64,000 nt of DNA from JADKAV01 sp963732355 (GCA_963732355.1 CAVSZD010000006.1:372001-436000); one strand, 5' to 3'; shown: positions 17,000 to 27,309, counted from the first letter of the stretch. The notes: generated by a model not told the origin, from the letters alone. A program made the numbers and translations.

Positions 17000-19260
17000 T
17001 GCGCACCGAGTTGCGGTTCCGTAGACACGAGACCCAGCGCCAACGCTCGCTCGACGGCCTGTGCCCGCGAGGCAACGCCGAGCTTGCGGTAGATCGAAGC
17101 TGCTTGGGTCTTGACGGTGTGAACCGACAGGTACATTTGGCTGGCAATCTCACGCAGCGGGTACGCAGTGGTCAACAGGGGAAGCAGTTTCATTTCGGCT
17201 GGGCTGATGCGCAGGTTGGCGGGCACCTCGTCGCCGAGTGACGCGAGCTGACTGGCCAGTTCCTCCAGCTCGGTCCTCAGGGTTCCCAGATGCGCACCAG
17301 CAGGGACGAAATGCTCAACCTCCTTCAATGCTGCTGCCGCCGTCCCCGCCTCACCCAAAGCGAGGTGGATACGGATGAGTGCCAGCCGGCTTTGAGTACC
17401 GAGAAGTCCAAGACCGACCCCGGTCTCCGGCAGAGCGAGCTGGGCACGTTCGAGGTACGTGGACGCGGTCGCACGATCACCCGTGCGTACGGCGCAGTAA
17501 CCCGCGATGGCGAACGTCAGCGAGCTTGTGATGTAGCTCGTCAGGTGATGCCTCTCCACGGTCGCCAGCGACTCGGTCACCAGGGTCTGTGCTCGACTCG
17601 AGTTGTCCCGGCGAATCTCAAGTTCGGCCATGGCTGCCAACGCGGTTGCTGCAGCAGCGTTGCCTCCCAGTGAAGTGCCGATCTCGGCTGCCTTCCTGAG
17701 CTGCACCTCACTCGCCTCCAGCTCCCCCATCCACAGCTCCGCACAACCCAGGAGACTGAGCGCAGTCGGCCGCCAGGGACTGTTGTGCGACAGTGTCTCG
17801 ATCGCGCGGATCGCGCTCGCTTTCATGAGATCGACGTCGGCGGCCATAGCCGCTCGCAGCGTGAACAGCCAACCCTCGCATGTACTGCCGTCTGGCATCT
17901 GTGTGTCCAGGGGAGCCGTTTCGGCATACTCCGCCCACTGCTGTGCAGCCTCGGCGCGGCCGGCCAACACATGCAGCCACGCACCAACAATGGCTGCCTC
18001 TCCCGGAAAGTCCCGGTGCTGCTCAAGCCACTCGAACCACGAGCGGAGAGTGGCTGCTCGCCCTACCGCGTACTCGCGAATACCGAAGGTGACGAGCAGG
18101 GAGGCAACTCGGGCGACATCGTCCACCGCTTGCGCGTGCTTGATGGCACTGTCCACATCTCCTTGCATTTCGTACCACTCCGACGCCCGCGCGTGAATGA
18201 TGGACTCTTGCTCGGCGCCGTGAATGCTGAGTTCACGGCGGAGGGCCTCACGAAGCACGGGTGAGTACTGGTAGACACGCCGTTCGCGGTCCAATGGGAT
18301 CGCTAACCTTCGGTGCTCGTCCAGGTCAACAAGAACCCTTGAGGAGTCGCTGCGTTGGAGTGAGTAGTCGCACAGCGGCCCGGTCAGTTCGTCAAGGATC
18401 GAGGTTCTCAGCAGGAACGTCCGGGAACTCTCGGGCAGTCGATCCAAGATCTCCGACTTCACGTACGAGGCCAGGAGCCGATCGCCTCCCCCGAATGACA
18501 GAGGGTCGACGCGCGGGACGGCGTCCCCTGCCGCCGCACGCGTGGCAAGTTGGAGCGCCGCAGCCCAGCCGCTCGTCCGATCGATCAGGCCCTTCAGGAC
18601 GTCGTCAGATGCGGACACGCCCGCCTGATCGAACAGCTGCCGTGCCTCAGCGAGGTCGAACGCCAGATCGCTAGGTCCAATCTCAAGCACCTCTTGCCCC
18701 GCCCGCTGACGAGCCATCGGCAGGTTCGGGCTTCGTTGACCCGCAAGAATCATCAACGACTTGTCCGGGAGACTCTCGAACACAGTCCACACGGACTCGA
18801 GCCCCTCCGGATGCTGCAGTAGATGCACCTCGTCGATCACAAACACGAAGGGAAGACCTGCAGACTGGACAGAGGTTTCGATCAGTTCCAGAATGCTCGA
18901 TCGTTCGTGGGCGTGCGGCGCCTGTAGCAGTGACGTGACGTGATCGTCTATCTGAAGCACCGGATCCAGAGCGGCCACCAGAGACGGGACGATTATGGCT
19001 GGGTCGTTGCATCGATCATCCAGGGTCAACCAGGCGACTCGCCGATCATCGGTGTCGACCACTTGTCTCAACATGGTCGTCTTGCCGTATCCCGTGGGGG
19101 CAGAGATCGACACCAACGCCAAATGCTGGCCGGACGTGATGCGTGACACCAAGGCTTGCCGTTGGATCATCCCCGGGCGTGCAACCTGAGGCGTTACCTG
19201 GGATCGACGCAAGGGCAAAGTGTTAACGCCCGAGGCACTGGTGAAGATCGGGGGTGTCAC
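16939..19260 (-). CDS. MalT-type LuxR-family ATP-dependent regulator
   Basis: 773 residues. The N-terminal STAND ATPase has Walker A SAPTGYGKTT (residues 53-62) and a Walker B-like FVFVIDEVHLL. A long helical TPR-like region follows (about 300-690), rich in Ala/Leu repeats such as AAAATALAAMAELEIRRD. The C-terminal LuxR helix-turn-helix (MKLLPLLTTAYPLREIASQM, then YLSVHTVKTQAASIYRKLGV) covers about residues 705-760. Members of this class are switched on by a small ligand and ATP. It is read after the DUF1269-like gene on the same strand and faces away from the 20-27 kb surface cluster, which is a plausible target. Confidence 0.92.
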   Translation of the reverse strand: MTPPIFTSASGVNTLPLRRSQVTPQVARPGMIQRQALVSRITSGQHLALVSISAPTGYGKTTMLRQVVDTDDRRVAWLTLDDRCNDPAIIVPSLVAALDPVLQIDDHVTSLLQAPHAHERSSILELIETSVQSAGLPFVFVIDEVHLLQHPEGLESVWTVFESLPDKSLMILAGQRSPNLPMARQRAGQEVLEIGPSDLAFDLAEARQLFDQAGVSASDDVLKGLIDRTSGWAAALQLATRAAAGDAVPRVDPLSFGGGDRLLASYVKSEILDRLPESSRTFLLRTSILDELTGPLCDYSLQRSDSSRVLVDLDEHRRLAIPLDRERRVYQYSPVLREALRRELSIHGAEQESIIHARASEWYEMQGDVDSAIKHAQAVDDVARVASLLVTFGIREYAVGRAATLRSWFEWLEQHRDFPGEAAIVGAWLHVLAGRAEAAQQWAEYAETAPLDTQMPDGSTCEGWLFTLRAAMAADVDLMKASAIRAIETLSHNSPWRPTALSLLGCAELWMGELEASEVQLRKAAEIGTSLGGNAAAATALAAMAELEIRRDNSSRAQTLVTESLATVERHHLTSYITSSLTFAIAGYCAVRTGDRATASTYLERAQLALPETGVGLGLLGTQSRLALIRIHLALGEAGTAAAALKEVEHFVPAGAHLGTLRTELEELASQLASLGDEVPANLRISPAEMKLLPLLTTAYPLREIASQMYLSVHTVKTQAASIYRKLGVASRAQAVERALALGLVSTEPQLGAHYSSALAAPGRNRPTAPSAR

Positions 19261-19322
19261 TCAGAACCTACTTGAGAGTCCGACGAAGGGCTCATGGTGC
19301 TTAGTATGCCAACGACATCCCA

Positions 19323-19817
19323 TCAGGGCCAATGGAAGTTTGCCCGGGTGAATCCGTGTACCTCGACGCGCCGACCGAGTCCGGTGAGGCACAGGACCAA
19401 ACTGTGTCCATCGGAGCGATCACTGATCACAGCGACCGCGCCCTGCCCTGCCTCGAGCTCGGCGACGATCCGCGCGACATCTTCGTTGGTGAGGTCCAGC
19501 GGGAACCAGTTCGTGGGGTCCGCCTCGACATGGTCCTGACTCGTGGCTGCATGCGCAAGCCTGCCCACAGCAACCTGTAGACGTCCGTCCCGTTGCGGCT
19601 CACCCCCGCGCGTCGTCGACACGACGATCCCGCCTGCCGCATCGAGTGCCAGTAGACCGACGTCGAGCACGTCGGAGGTGGTTGCACCCGCCTGCAGAGC
19701 CGCGCGCGTGGCAACAGACGCGGCGGCTGGGTTGTCGAAGAACGCAACTATGAACAGCCGGCCGTCACCTTGAGACCCCATGTGGTCGACCCTCCGGAGG
19801 AAGCGAAACAACTTCAT
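19323..19817 (-). CDS. DUF1269-like protein of unknown function
   Basis: 164 residues from ATG 19817 (GGAAG just upstream; ATG 19781 is an alternative without a ribosome site). RLFIVAFFDNPAAASVATRA, VLDVGLLALDAAGGIVVSTT and VARIVAELEAGQGAVAVISD resemble the alternating strand/helix pattern of DUF1269/DUF6325 proteins that sense or modulate at the membrane. A gap of 62 bp separates it from the LuxR gene, so the two are probably cotranscribed. No clear membrane helix. Family assignment is tentative. Confidence 0.6.
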   Translation of the reverse strand: MKLFRFLRRVDHMGSQGDGRLFIVAFFDNPAAASVATRAALQAGATTSDVLDVGLLALDAAGGIVVSTTRGGEPQRDGRLQVAVGRLAHAATSQDHVEADPTNWFPLDLTNEDVARIVAELEAGQGAVAVISDRSDGHSLVLCLTGLGRRVEVHGFTRANFHWP

Positions 19818-20080
19818 GCTTCCGTTGGCGGCTCGTCACCCGCATCCCCCGGATCGAGCGATAGCAATAGCGCGACAGTCATGTTCGCAGGGGTTGGGAC
19901 CTGGGCAAAGAGGGACCAATCACGGCGACGACAGAGATCACTCGATTCGAGGGATGCCGCTGCGGGGCACAGTCACAAACATGGGCTTCGGAACAAGTTG
20001 CGGGGCAGCAGGCCCCCCACGCTTCCCACGCGACGACGAGCAGAAGCCGGCGCGTGACCAGACGCCAACAGGAGGACCTT

Positions 20081-20830
20081 GTGACAAGCCAACGGCCGTG
20101 GAAGGAGTCCGGAGCCGCCAGCGGAATTGTGGCCAGTTTCTTGTTCGTGCTGTCGTTCCTGGCCTTTCTCAGCACCGACCCATCGGGGGATACGCCATAT
20201 CCGTCGATCGAGAACGCACAGGATGCGCCCGCCTACCTGGCAGCCAACCTGAGCGCGTATCGGATCACGGTGTTGCTCACCACGCTGGGACTGCTGATGT
20301 TCCTGTGGTTCGTCGGAAGTCTGTGGTCGACCCTCCACCAGGCCGAGGGTGTTCCTTCCCGCGGTTCGACTCTGATCGTCATCGGAGCGGTCCTCGGGTC
20401 GGGAATGATGCTGGTGAGTTCTGCACTGAGCTACACGGCAGGGCTCTCGACCAGCCCCGCGCAGGCCGCTGATGTACCCACCATCTACACGGCCGCTGCT
20501 GTGGCCTTCGCGATGGGTGGCGCCGGGATCTGCCTATTCCTGCTCGCGGCCGGCAAGGTCGTTCTTCGGACAGGGGTTCTTGGACGAGGGATCGGCTGGC
20601 TGTCCCTGGTCGCCGGTCTCCTGGCTTCGTTGGCAGTTATCGCACCGTTCTGGGAGGCAGGCCCGTTCAACCCGGCGACAGGTCTGCTTGGCCGCTGGTT
20701 GTGGTGGGGAGTCTTCGTGCTCTGGCTACTCGTGGTGAGCATCGTTCTGACGATGCGGGAACGCAAACAGGAACCCGATCAGGTCGGCGAATCGATCGCC
20801 GACGGAACCGCAGTGGAGGCGAACGTCTGA
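20081..20830 (+). CDS. Multi-pass membrane protein, first gene of the surface cluster
   Basis: 249 residues from GTG 20081, with AGGAGG at 20070-20075. Six predicted helices: GIVASFLFVLSFLAFL, ITVLLTTLGLLMFLWFVGSL, STLIVIGAVLGSGMMLVSSA, AAVAFAMGGAGICLFLLAAG, GWLSLVAGLLASLAVIAPFW and LWWGVFVLWLLVVSIVLTM. The long loop after helix 1 (DPSGDTPYPSIENAQDAPAY) is probably outside. The layout resembles DUF4386-type proteins, without a confident match. Its stop overlaps the ATG of the anchored propeller (TGATG at 20828-20832), indicating coupled translation and a joint function. Confidence 0.75.
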   Translation: MTSQRPWKESGAASGIVASFLFVLSFLAFLSTDPSGDTPYPSIENAQDAPAYLAANLSAYRITVLLTTLGLLMFLWFVGSLWSTLHQAEGVPSRGSTLIVIGAVLGSGMMLVSSALSYTAGLSTSPAQAADVPTIYTAAAVAFAMGGAGICLFLLAAGKVVLRTGVLGRGIGWLSLVAGLLASLAVIAPFWEAGPFNPATGLLGRWLWWGVFVLWLLVVSIVLTMRERKQEPDQVGESIADGTAVEANV

Positions 20831-22575
20831 TGTTGCACAAGATCTGGCACGTGCTCAAGCCGATCATCGAGGTCGTGGCCGCGGTGGTCCTCCTGATCGC
20901 GCTGACACTGATTCCGATCCTGACGGCAAGCACTTCGAACATCGAGGACAACCTCAGCGCGAATGCCGTGTCGCCTCTGGACACCACTGGGCCTCTGACC
21001 GGAGACATGGCGGCCATCCCCAACGAGGTCGAATGCATGGTGGACTACGTCAAGGACCCGGCCAACAACTACACCAACTACCCACCGGTCATCGGAGCAC
21101 CCGAGCACACAGATGCCGTTCACAGCGGCCTCAACCCGTGCGCGACGTTCACCGGAGACTTCTCGGGTAAGAACCAGGTGTTCCAGTTCCAGTCACAAAC
21201 CGCCTACCCGGGTGGGGTGCAACTCGTCGTCTTCGGCGGGCCCAACAAGGCGTTCCTGCAAGGCGGCGGACTCGGATCCCCATCGTCCGGTCAGTATGTT
21301 TCGCGGTTCGACCCGTCCACGGGAGCGGAGATCTGGCGCACCTACCTCACCAACGTCAACACGACCGGGCAGTGGATCGCGTTCGGCAGCATGGCCGTCC
21401 TCGAGGACGGATCAGTCGGGGTTGCCGCCGGGCCGTGGGTCTACCGTCTCGACCCGTCCGATGGCGCGATCATCGCAGCCCAGAAGCAGCCGATCCTGGG
21501 GATGCCTGAGACCGACGCCAACTTCGACGGATTCCACGTGGCGCCGGACGATCAGGGGACGATCCTGCTCAAGACACAAACGCGCCCGACCGGGTGTCCG
21601 ACCCAGGGCAACGGCGCCATGAGCTCTTGTGCGGCCGACTACGGCGCCCAACCCGACACCACGGTGGTCGCCGTCGATCCGAAGACCTTGAAGAACATCG
21701 ACGCCATCAAGTTGGACCAAGAAGTCACGGCGCGACCGATCGTCACTTCCCGCAACGGCAAGACCTACATGTACATCGCCGGTTCGACCACCGGGGTTCG
21801 TGTGGTCTGGGACGAAGAGACCAAGAAGCTGACGCAGGACAAGGGCTGGGCCCCGAAGTACCTCCTCAAAGGTCAGGAGGTGGGGGACGCACCGGCATTG
21901 ATCGGCAAGTGGGTCATCTTCAACACCAATGCCGCACCCTCGGATTCGGTACCGATCTGTGCCGTGGCGGTCAGCCAGGACGACCCCAACGACCTGAAGC
22001 GCCTGTGCCCCTGGGGGACGACGCTTCCAGATGGCGTCAGCTCAAGTGAATCGCCCGGAAGTTTCGGTACCGATCCACAGAACAACATGATCTACATGCA
22101 GGACATGATCGTCGGCGGAGTGTTCGGTGTTCGCCTCGACCAGGGGTCTGGAGACATGAAGGTCGAGTGGAGTCGCCCCGACTGGCGTACCTCCGACTAC
22201 TTCTCGCTGGTAGGCCCCGCCGACAAGCGGGTTTTGATCAGCCAGTACTTCGAACCAGGCTGGGAGACCTCCGACCTCATCGGGGAGAACTACACCGAGT
22301 CGGTGATCTGGGTGGACGCGGCAACTGGCAAGACGATCGCGCAGTCCGCCTACAACCCCTCCACTGCACTCGGAAGCCTCGCCAACCTCGGCTACGGGGG
22401 TCGCATCTACATGATGGGCAACCAGGGTTCCCTATACATCTATCAAGTGGTCGACTGCAAGAACTCCGCAGTTCCTGCACCGACTCCGCTGTCCACAACG
22501 AACTGCTCAGCTGACACCAGTTCCTTGCCGCAGCCAATCCCGACTCCGTCACTGCCACCTCAGCCGTCTGGGTGA
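20830..22575 (+). CDS. Membrane-anchored PQQ-like beta-propeller protein
   Basis: 581 residues from ATG 20830. Residues 12-33 form a single N-terminal membrane helix (IIEVVAAVVLLIALTLIPIL), with the rest outside. Propeller blades of the PQQ/WD-like kind are visible: FDPSTGAEIWRTYLTNVN, YRLDPSDGAIIAAQ, VVAVDPKTLKNIDAIKLDQ and VIWVDAATGKTIAQSAYN. The tail is Pro-rich (PQPIPTPSLPPQPSG). It is a clear paralogue of the gene at 25749 (both have G-x-x-IWRTYL-N-N and DA-TG). No PQQ-dehydrogenase catalytic motif is seen, so it is probably a binding or scaffold protein. A 10-bp stem hairpin follows the stop. Confidence 0.82.
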   Translation: MLHKIWHVLKPIIEVVAAVVLLIALTLIPILTASTSNIEDNLSANAVSPLDTTGPLTGDMAAIPNEVECMVDYVKDPANNYTNYPPVIGAPEHTDAVHSGLNPCATFTGDFSGKNQVFQFQSQTAYPGGVQLVVFGGPNKAFLQGGGLGSPSSGQYVSRFDPSTGAEIWRTYLTNVNTTGQWIAFGSMAVLEDGSVGVAAGPWVYRLDPSDGAIIAAQKQPILGMPETDANFDGFHVAPDDQGTILLKTQTRPTGCPTQGNGAMSSCAADYGAQPDTTVVAVDPKTLKNIDAIKLDQEVTARPIVTSRNGKTYMYIAGSTTGVRVVWDEETKKLTQDKGWAPKYLLKGQEVGDAPALIGKWVIFNTNAAPSDSVPICAVAVSQDDPNDLKRLCPWGTTLPDGVSSSESPGSFGTDPQNNMIYMQDMIVGGVFGVRLDQGSGDMKVEWSRPDWRTSDYFSLVGPADKRVLISQYFEPGWETSDLIGENYTESVIWVDAATGKTIAQSAYNPSTALGSLANLGYGGRIYMMGNQGSLYIYQVVDCKNSAVPAPTPLSTTNCSADTSSLPQPIPTPSLPPQPSG

Positions 22576-22581
22576 CGGAAC

Positions 22582-22615
22582 GCCCGGTGCCTCCGCCACT
22601 AGCGGGGCACCGGGC
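22582..22615 (+). terminator. Hairpin after the anchored propeller gene
   Basis: GCCCGGTGCC (22582-22591) pairs with GGCACCGGGC (22606-22615) around a 14-base loop, 7 bases after the stop. No T run follows, so termination may be partial and read through into the next genes. Confidence 0.55.
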
Positions 22616-22669
22616 CGTGACCGCACACAACTACAAATCGACAACCCCGCATCAACATTTGGAGACCTC

Positions 22670-22906
22670 ATGCCTACATGGTTTTGGATTCTGCTCGCCG
22701 TCATCTGGATCGCGTTGGCCTTCTGGCCGGCCAGAGTCGCAGGGCGCAAGGGACACAGCTTCTTCGGCTACTTCATCCTCAGCCTGTTCTTCTTCCCACT
22801 CGCGCTGATCTTGGCCTACGTGGTCCAGGACCGCTCTGCCCCCCGGCCCACAGCGCATGACCGGGCCTCAGTCGACGTCCGGACGAACCCAGGAAAGGCC
22901 ACAACC
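22670..22906 (+). CDS. Small membrane protein, open in frame into DUF2252
   Basis: Starts at ATG 22670 (GGAGA upstream). Two membrane helices: FWILLAVIWIALAFWPARVA and FFGYFILSLFFFPLALILAY, separated by GRKGHS. The G-R-K-G-x-SFF...F pattern with a short tail is typical of small actinobacterial membrane proteins of about 65 residues. No stop codon occurs before the ATG of the DUF2252 gene at 22907, which is in the same frame. Either the stop was lost by an indel (another frame stops at 22860) or this is a true fusion that puts a membrane anchor on DUF2252. Confidence 0.6.
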
Positions 22907-24350
22907 ATGACAACACCCGCGTCGCGACGCTACAGCCGACTGGACAAGGCCGTGCACCTCACACCCCTCGGAGCGGGCGCCGCAGGTAAGGCCGCCCGTG
23001 CGCAGGTGCCGCGGTCGAGCCATGCCATGTTCGATCCGCGTCCGGCCGCCCGGATCCGGTCGATCTGTTGGAGCCCCAGGCGGCCAGCCGGGTACCGGAA
23101 CTGGTGCCGTTGCGGTACGGGCGGATGCTGGTCTCGCCGTTCACCTTCGACCGTGGCGCGGCGCTGCTGATGGCGTCAGATCTTGCCGCGACCCCGCAGT
23201 CGGGGCTGTGGGTGCAGGCCTGCGGTGATGCCCACCTGTCGAACTTCGGGGCCTTCGGCTCCCGGAGCGGAAGTTGGTGTTCGACATCAATGACTTCGAC
23301 GAGACCAATCCCGGGCCGGTGGGAGTGGGACGTGAAACGACTGGTGACGAGCCTCGAGGTGGCGGGGCGTTCCAACGGCTTCACCGACGTAGAACGGCGA
23401 GCTGTTCTGCTGGCCGGTGTGCGAGGCCTACGAACCACGATGGCGCGGTTCGCAGCGATGAGCAATCTTGATGTGTGGTACGCCAGCCTGGACATCACGG
23501 ACCACGTCGAGCGGCTGCAAGAAGACCGCAGGCGCGAAGGTGGTCAAGAGGGGTGAGAAGACTCTGGCCAAGGCCCGCACCCGAGATTCACATGCAAGCG
23601 TTGGAGAAGTTCACCGAGGTCGTCGACGGCTGCCGCCGGATCATCAGCGATCCACCGCTGATCGTGCGGATCGACGACTTGGTCGCGGGAACCAGGCTCG
23701 ATGGGGCGGCCATCGAGGACGAGGTCCGTTCGATCCTGCGGGGCTACCGACAGACCCTGGAAACGGATCGGCGGCACCTGCTGGAGGAGTTCGACGACGT
23801 CGATCTGGCGCGGAAGGTGGTCGGTGTCGGGAGCGTCGGTACCAGGGCGTGGATGGCGCTGTTACAGGGCCGCGATGGGGGTGACCCGTTGTTCCTGCAG
23901 GTCAAGGAAGCGCAGGCCTCGGTCTTGGAGGCGCTCACCGGCCGCAGCGAGTACGAGAACGCAGGGGAACGGTCGTTGCGGCAGCGATCGATGCAGTCCT
24001 CCACCGACATCTTCCTGGGATGGCATCGCATCGAGGGGCTCGACGGGGCGGAGCGCGACTTCTACCTGCGGCAGCTGCGTGACTGGAAGGGTTCGGCCGA
24101 GGTTGATCTCATGTCCCCGAAGTTCGCGACGGAGTACGCGAAGCTGTGCGCATGGACCCTGGCCAAGGCCCACGCCCGCTCCGGACACCGGATCGCGATC
24201 GCCGCCTACCTCGGCGAGAGCCGCTGGTCCGACTACGCCGTCGCCGATTTCTCAAGCGCCTACGCCGACCAGAACGAACGCGACTACGCCGCGCTGCAGG
24301 CGCTGCTGCCGATGGACGGATGCACCGTCATGCCAGACAACAGGAACTGA
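22907..24350 (+). CDS. DUF2252 family protein, multiple frameshifts
   Basis: AGGAAAGG precedes ATG 22907. The DUF2252 (pfam10009) sequence is strongly conserved but spread over three frames: KAARAQVPRSSHAMFDP; then LVPLRYGRMLVSPFTFDRGA and CGDAHLSNFGAFGS; then LVFDINDFDET; then WEWDVKRLVTSLEVAGRSNG; then from about 23560 a long intact part with DPLFLQVKEAQASVLE and SSTDIFLGWHRIEG to 24350. Breaks lie near 23050, 23265, 23310 and 23545. The GDAHLSNFG and DINDFDE motifs correspond to the catalytic-loop and DFG-like metal sites of a kinase-like fold. Several breaks restore with one base in a C or G run. Confidence 0.82.
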
Positions 24351-24396
24351 CCCGTCAGTCAGGTCACTGCCTCAACTCACGAAGGAGAACAGAGTC

Positions 24397-25747
24397 ATGG
24401 GCGTGACACGGATAGGGATAAGTCGCTGGAGACGGTGGTCCGTACCGACGAGCGGTACGGCTATGACGGCCTATGGTTGGGACCCCGGGGCGCGACTACG
24501 GCGTCATGCTGGAGAACCCCAAGCCGTACCAGCACGCGAACCTGTATCCGGATCGAACTCCACCTACTGGTTCGCGATCATGGAGATGCCGGCGGCAGCA
24601 CCCTGACGCTGAAGGGGCAGTTCCCACACGCCCGATACCTTCAGTTCGCGCTGTATCGATCAGATCCCCTCGGCGGTTTCGACTGCGACCGGTGAGGCGT
24701 TCGTCGACAACCAGATCGAGCCAGATCCTGGAGCGACGAATCCGTCGTTCCCGGTGCCGATCGGCGCGCGGAGAACCAGGGCTACACGTTGACGATCGAT
24801 AACGCGACAGGCGCCGGACAACCCTGCGGACCGCACGCCGAAGCACGCTGTACGCAGGAGTCGGGAACAAGATTCAGGTCGTGTACCGCGTGTACCTGCG
24901 GACGTTGGGGCCGACGGGTCCGGTGACGTCGGTCTCCGACATACACGGCTACCCTCGCGGATGGCACGGAGCTCTCCGCTGACGAGGCTCCGGGCGCGCC
25001 TCAATCAACCCCTACTGCAGGGAGTGGCGCCGGCATGCCGGTGGAGAAGTGGCGGGCGCTGTGTGGGGCACCGGACAACGATCCGGCCCTCGCCCCTGAC
25101 GACGCCGGCACGCGACCCGGCGGTCTGGAGCGCTACTTCAACGACGCCTACAGCTTGATCAGCGATGTTCAAGTCCCCCGCGGACCGGGCGAAGGTCTCC
25201 GACGCCGTCGAAACCGGATCGGCGGGCATCCGATCACGCTCTTCCTGATCGGATTCGTCTCTCGGCAGTTCGGGCCGCTGCTCGTGATCCGCGGCAAGAT
25301 GCCGGCTTTCCCCAGAACCTTCGAGGGGGAGGACGGGAGGGCCTCGACGTGATGACCGACTGGAGACGCGGTACTGGTCGGTCATTATGAGCGAGGCACC
25401 CCCTTCGGGGATGGGCGCCGACGCGCTCACCGATATGCAGGTCCCGCTGGATGACGACCGCAACTACACGATCGTTGTCTGTAGGCCGGAGGATCGGCCG
25501 GCCAATGCGACCAACGACCACGGGGTCGCCTGGATGGATTGGGGAACCAGGGGTGAGGGTTTGGACGATGCGAAGAACCGCACTGACTTCGGGCTGATCC
25601 TGTTCCGGTTCATGTACAACAACCTGGAATGGACACACAACCCGGACAACATCGTCGAGCCGGGAAGCGAGGCGGAGGCTCATGGGGCCCTACTTCCCAC
25701 GACTGAGCTACACGACCAAAGAAGACTTCGAGACGCAGGGCCGTTGA
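24397..25747 (+). pseudogene. PHARY-motif protein, copy 1, fragmented by frameshifts
   Basis: GAAGGAGA precedes ATG 24397. The protein can be followed across frames: SLETVVRTDERYGYDGLWLG, YWFAIMEMPAAA, LTLKGQFPHARYLQFALYR, YTLTIDNATGAGQPCGPHAE, IQVVYRVYLRTLGPTGPV, WRALCGAPDNDPALAPDD, FGPLLVIRGKMPAFPRTF, then YTIVVCRPEDRP with HGVAWMDWGTRGEG, ending MGPYFPRLSYTTKEDFE before TGA 25745. Each block matches the protein at 37394-38751 (GEYPHARYMSLNAYG, VLVLRGKLPTTPG, CGVAWLDWGNKRDS, MGPYQPRGKYTSKKAFQ). The family is not one I can name. No signal peptide is visible. The stop lies 1 base before the next ATG. Confidence 0.65.
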
Positions 25748-25748
25748 G

Positions 25749-27250
25749 ATGGCGCGCTCTCTGACCGCAAACGAGAAGGCGGCAAACGGCCCACTCCCCG
25801 GCGACCACACACTCGTCGAGCAGGAGTTCGACGGCAGTGCGGGGATCGCCTCGGCGGGCTACTACCCGTCGATGAACGGGGCGGAGCTCGCTGATGCTCA
25901 GCGCAGTGGCTGCTTCCCGTACGCCTCCTTCACCGGGACGACCGACGGACCGAACACCGTTTATGCGTGGCGCAGCGAAGACGAGTTCCACGGAACAACC
26001 TTCCTCTGCAATCGGCGACCCGGAGAGCTCTTCCTCGTGGGCGGAGACACCCCCGACGCCGACGGCCCCGTCGCACCTGGCCCGTACGTTGCCAGGGTCG
26101 ACGCGACCACCGGCAAACAGATCTGGCGCACCTACCTGGACAACGCGAACGTATCCGGTGTGTGGATCGCGACGACGAACCTCAACATCCTCGCGAATGG
26201 CACCATCGTGACGTCGTGGGCGAACCAGATCGCCCTCCTCGACGCAGAGACCGGAGCGATCATCAGGACCGGATCGCTCCCACCCGGTGAGGCACCTCCG
26301 GCGGACTCGAACTTCAAGCACCTGACGGTCGCCCCCGACGGCACCCTCATCCTCAAGAACCAGTGCCGACCCACCGGGAACACCCAACAGGGGAGTCTGG
26401 CGATCTTCAAAGGACTCAAGGACGGCCTCAAGCAGGCCAACTCGATCTTCGTGGCGGTCGACCCGGAGACGCTCGAGGTGTTGGACACGCTGCAGATGCC
26501 GGAGCCGGCGACCACACCGCACGGCATCACCCTGTTCGATGGGCGGATCGCGATCTACACGTGTGCTGATCAGCACGCCTACCGCTACTTCTGGGACCCC
26601 GACACCAAGAAACTCTCACTCGACGAGTCGTGGGTCGTGTCCTACCTCGCCGAAGGGCAGACGACTGGTGATGCACCCGGGATCATGGGCGACTGGATCA
26701 CCATCCAGACGAACGGCGTTGGCGCCAAGGTGCCCTCGAGCGTGGTGGCGATCAACCAACACGATCCGAGTCGTATGACCACGATCACGCCATTCGGTCC
26801 CCTCAAGCATCGCCAGATGAGCATCGCACCACCGAAGACATGCGTCGACGTGGAGAACGGGATGCTCTACTCAGCCGACCTGGGTGTGGGCAAGGTCGCT
26901 GGACTCCGGCTCGACCAAGAAACCGGAGAGATGGAACCCGCGTTCGTCGTCGACAACACGACGCTCACTTTCCAACCGACCATCGGGCCCAAGGAGAAGC
27001 GAGTCCTGGTCCTCTCCAACATGAAGGGGGACATCCCCCTGATGCCGACCTTCCTGGAGCTGGTGACGGGCAGGACAAAGAGCAAGTCACCTGGCGGGAC
27101 GCAGCTACGGGGCGCCTCCTGGCGGAGTCCGACTTCTTCGAGCCACTCTCCCCCAACTGCCTGATCACACCCGGCTACGGAGGGCGCGCTTACTTCCCGA
27201 CGGCGAGGGGTTTCATCACGCTTCAGGTACGACCCGCTGCGGACAGATAG
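25749..27250 (+). CDS. Second PQQ-like beta-propeller protein, frameshift near the 3' end
   Basis: From ATG 25749, one base after the PHARY-gene stop. It has no signal peptide or membrane helix, unlike its paralogue at 20830. Blades: RVDATTGKQIWRTYLDNAN, IALLDAETGAIIRTG, FVAVDPETLEVLDTLQMPEP, VAGLRLDQETGEMEPAFV. The main frame fails at about 27075. The next frame continues with VTWRDAATGRLLAESDFFEP and ITPGYGGRAYFPTARGFITL to a stop at 27250, lining up with the end of the paralogue (VDAATGKTIAQ, LGYGGRIYMMGNQGSLYIY). Total is about 500 residues. It may be a truncated duplicate that lost its anchor, or it may be anchored by a partner. Confidence 0.78.
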
Positions 27251-27309
27251 ACCTGGCGGCCTCAACTACTGCCGCAAGGCCGCACCGGCCATTGCAGGCG
27301 CACGCAGCC

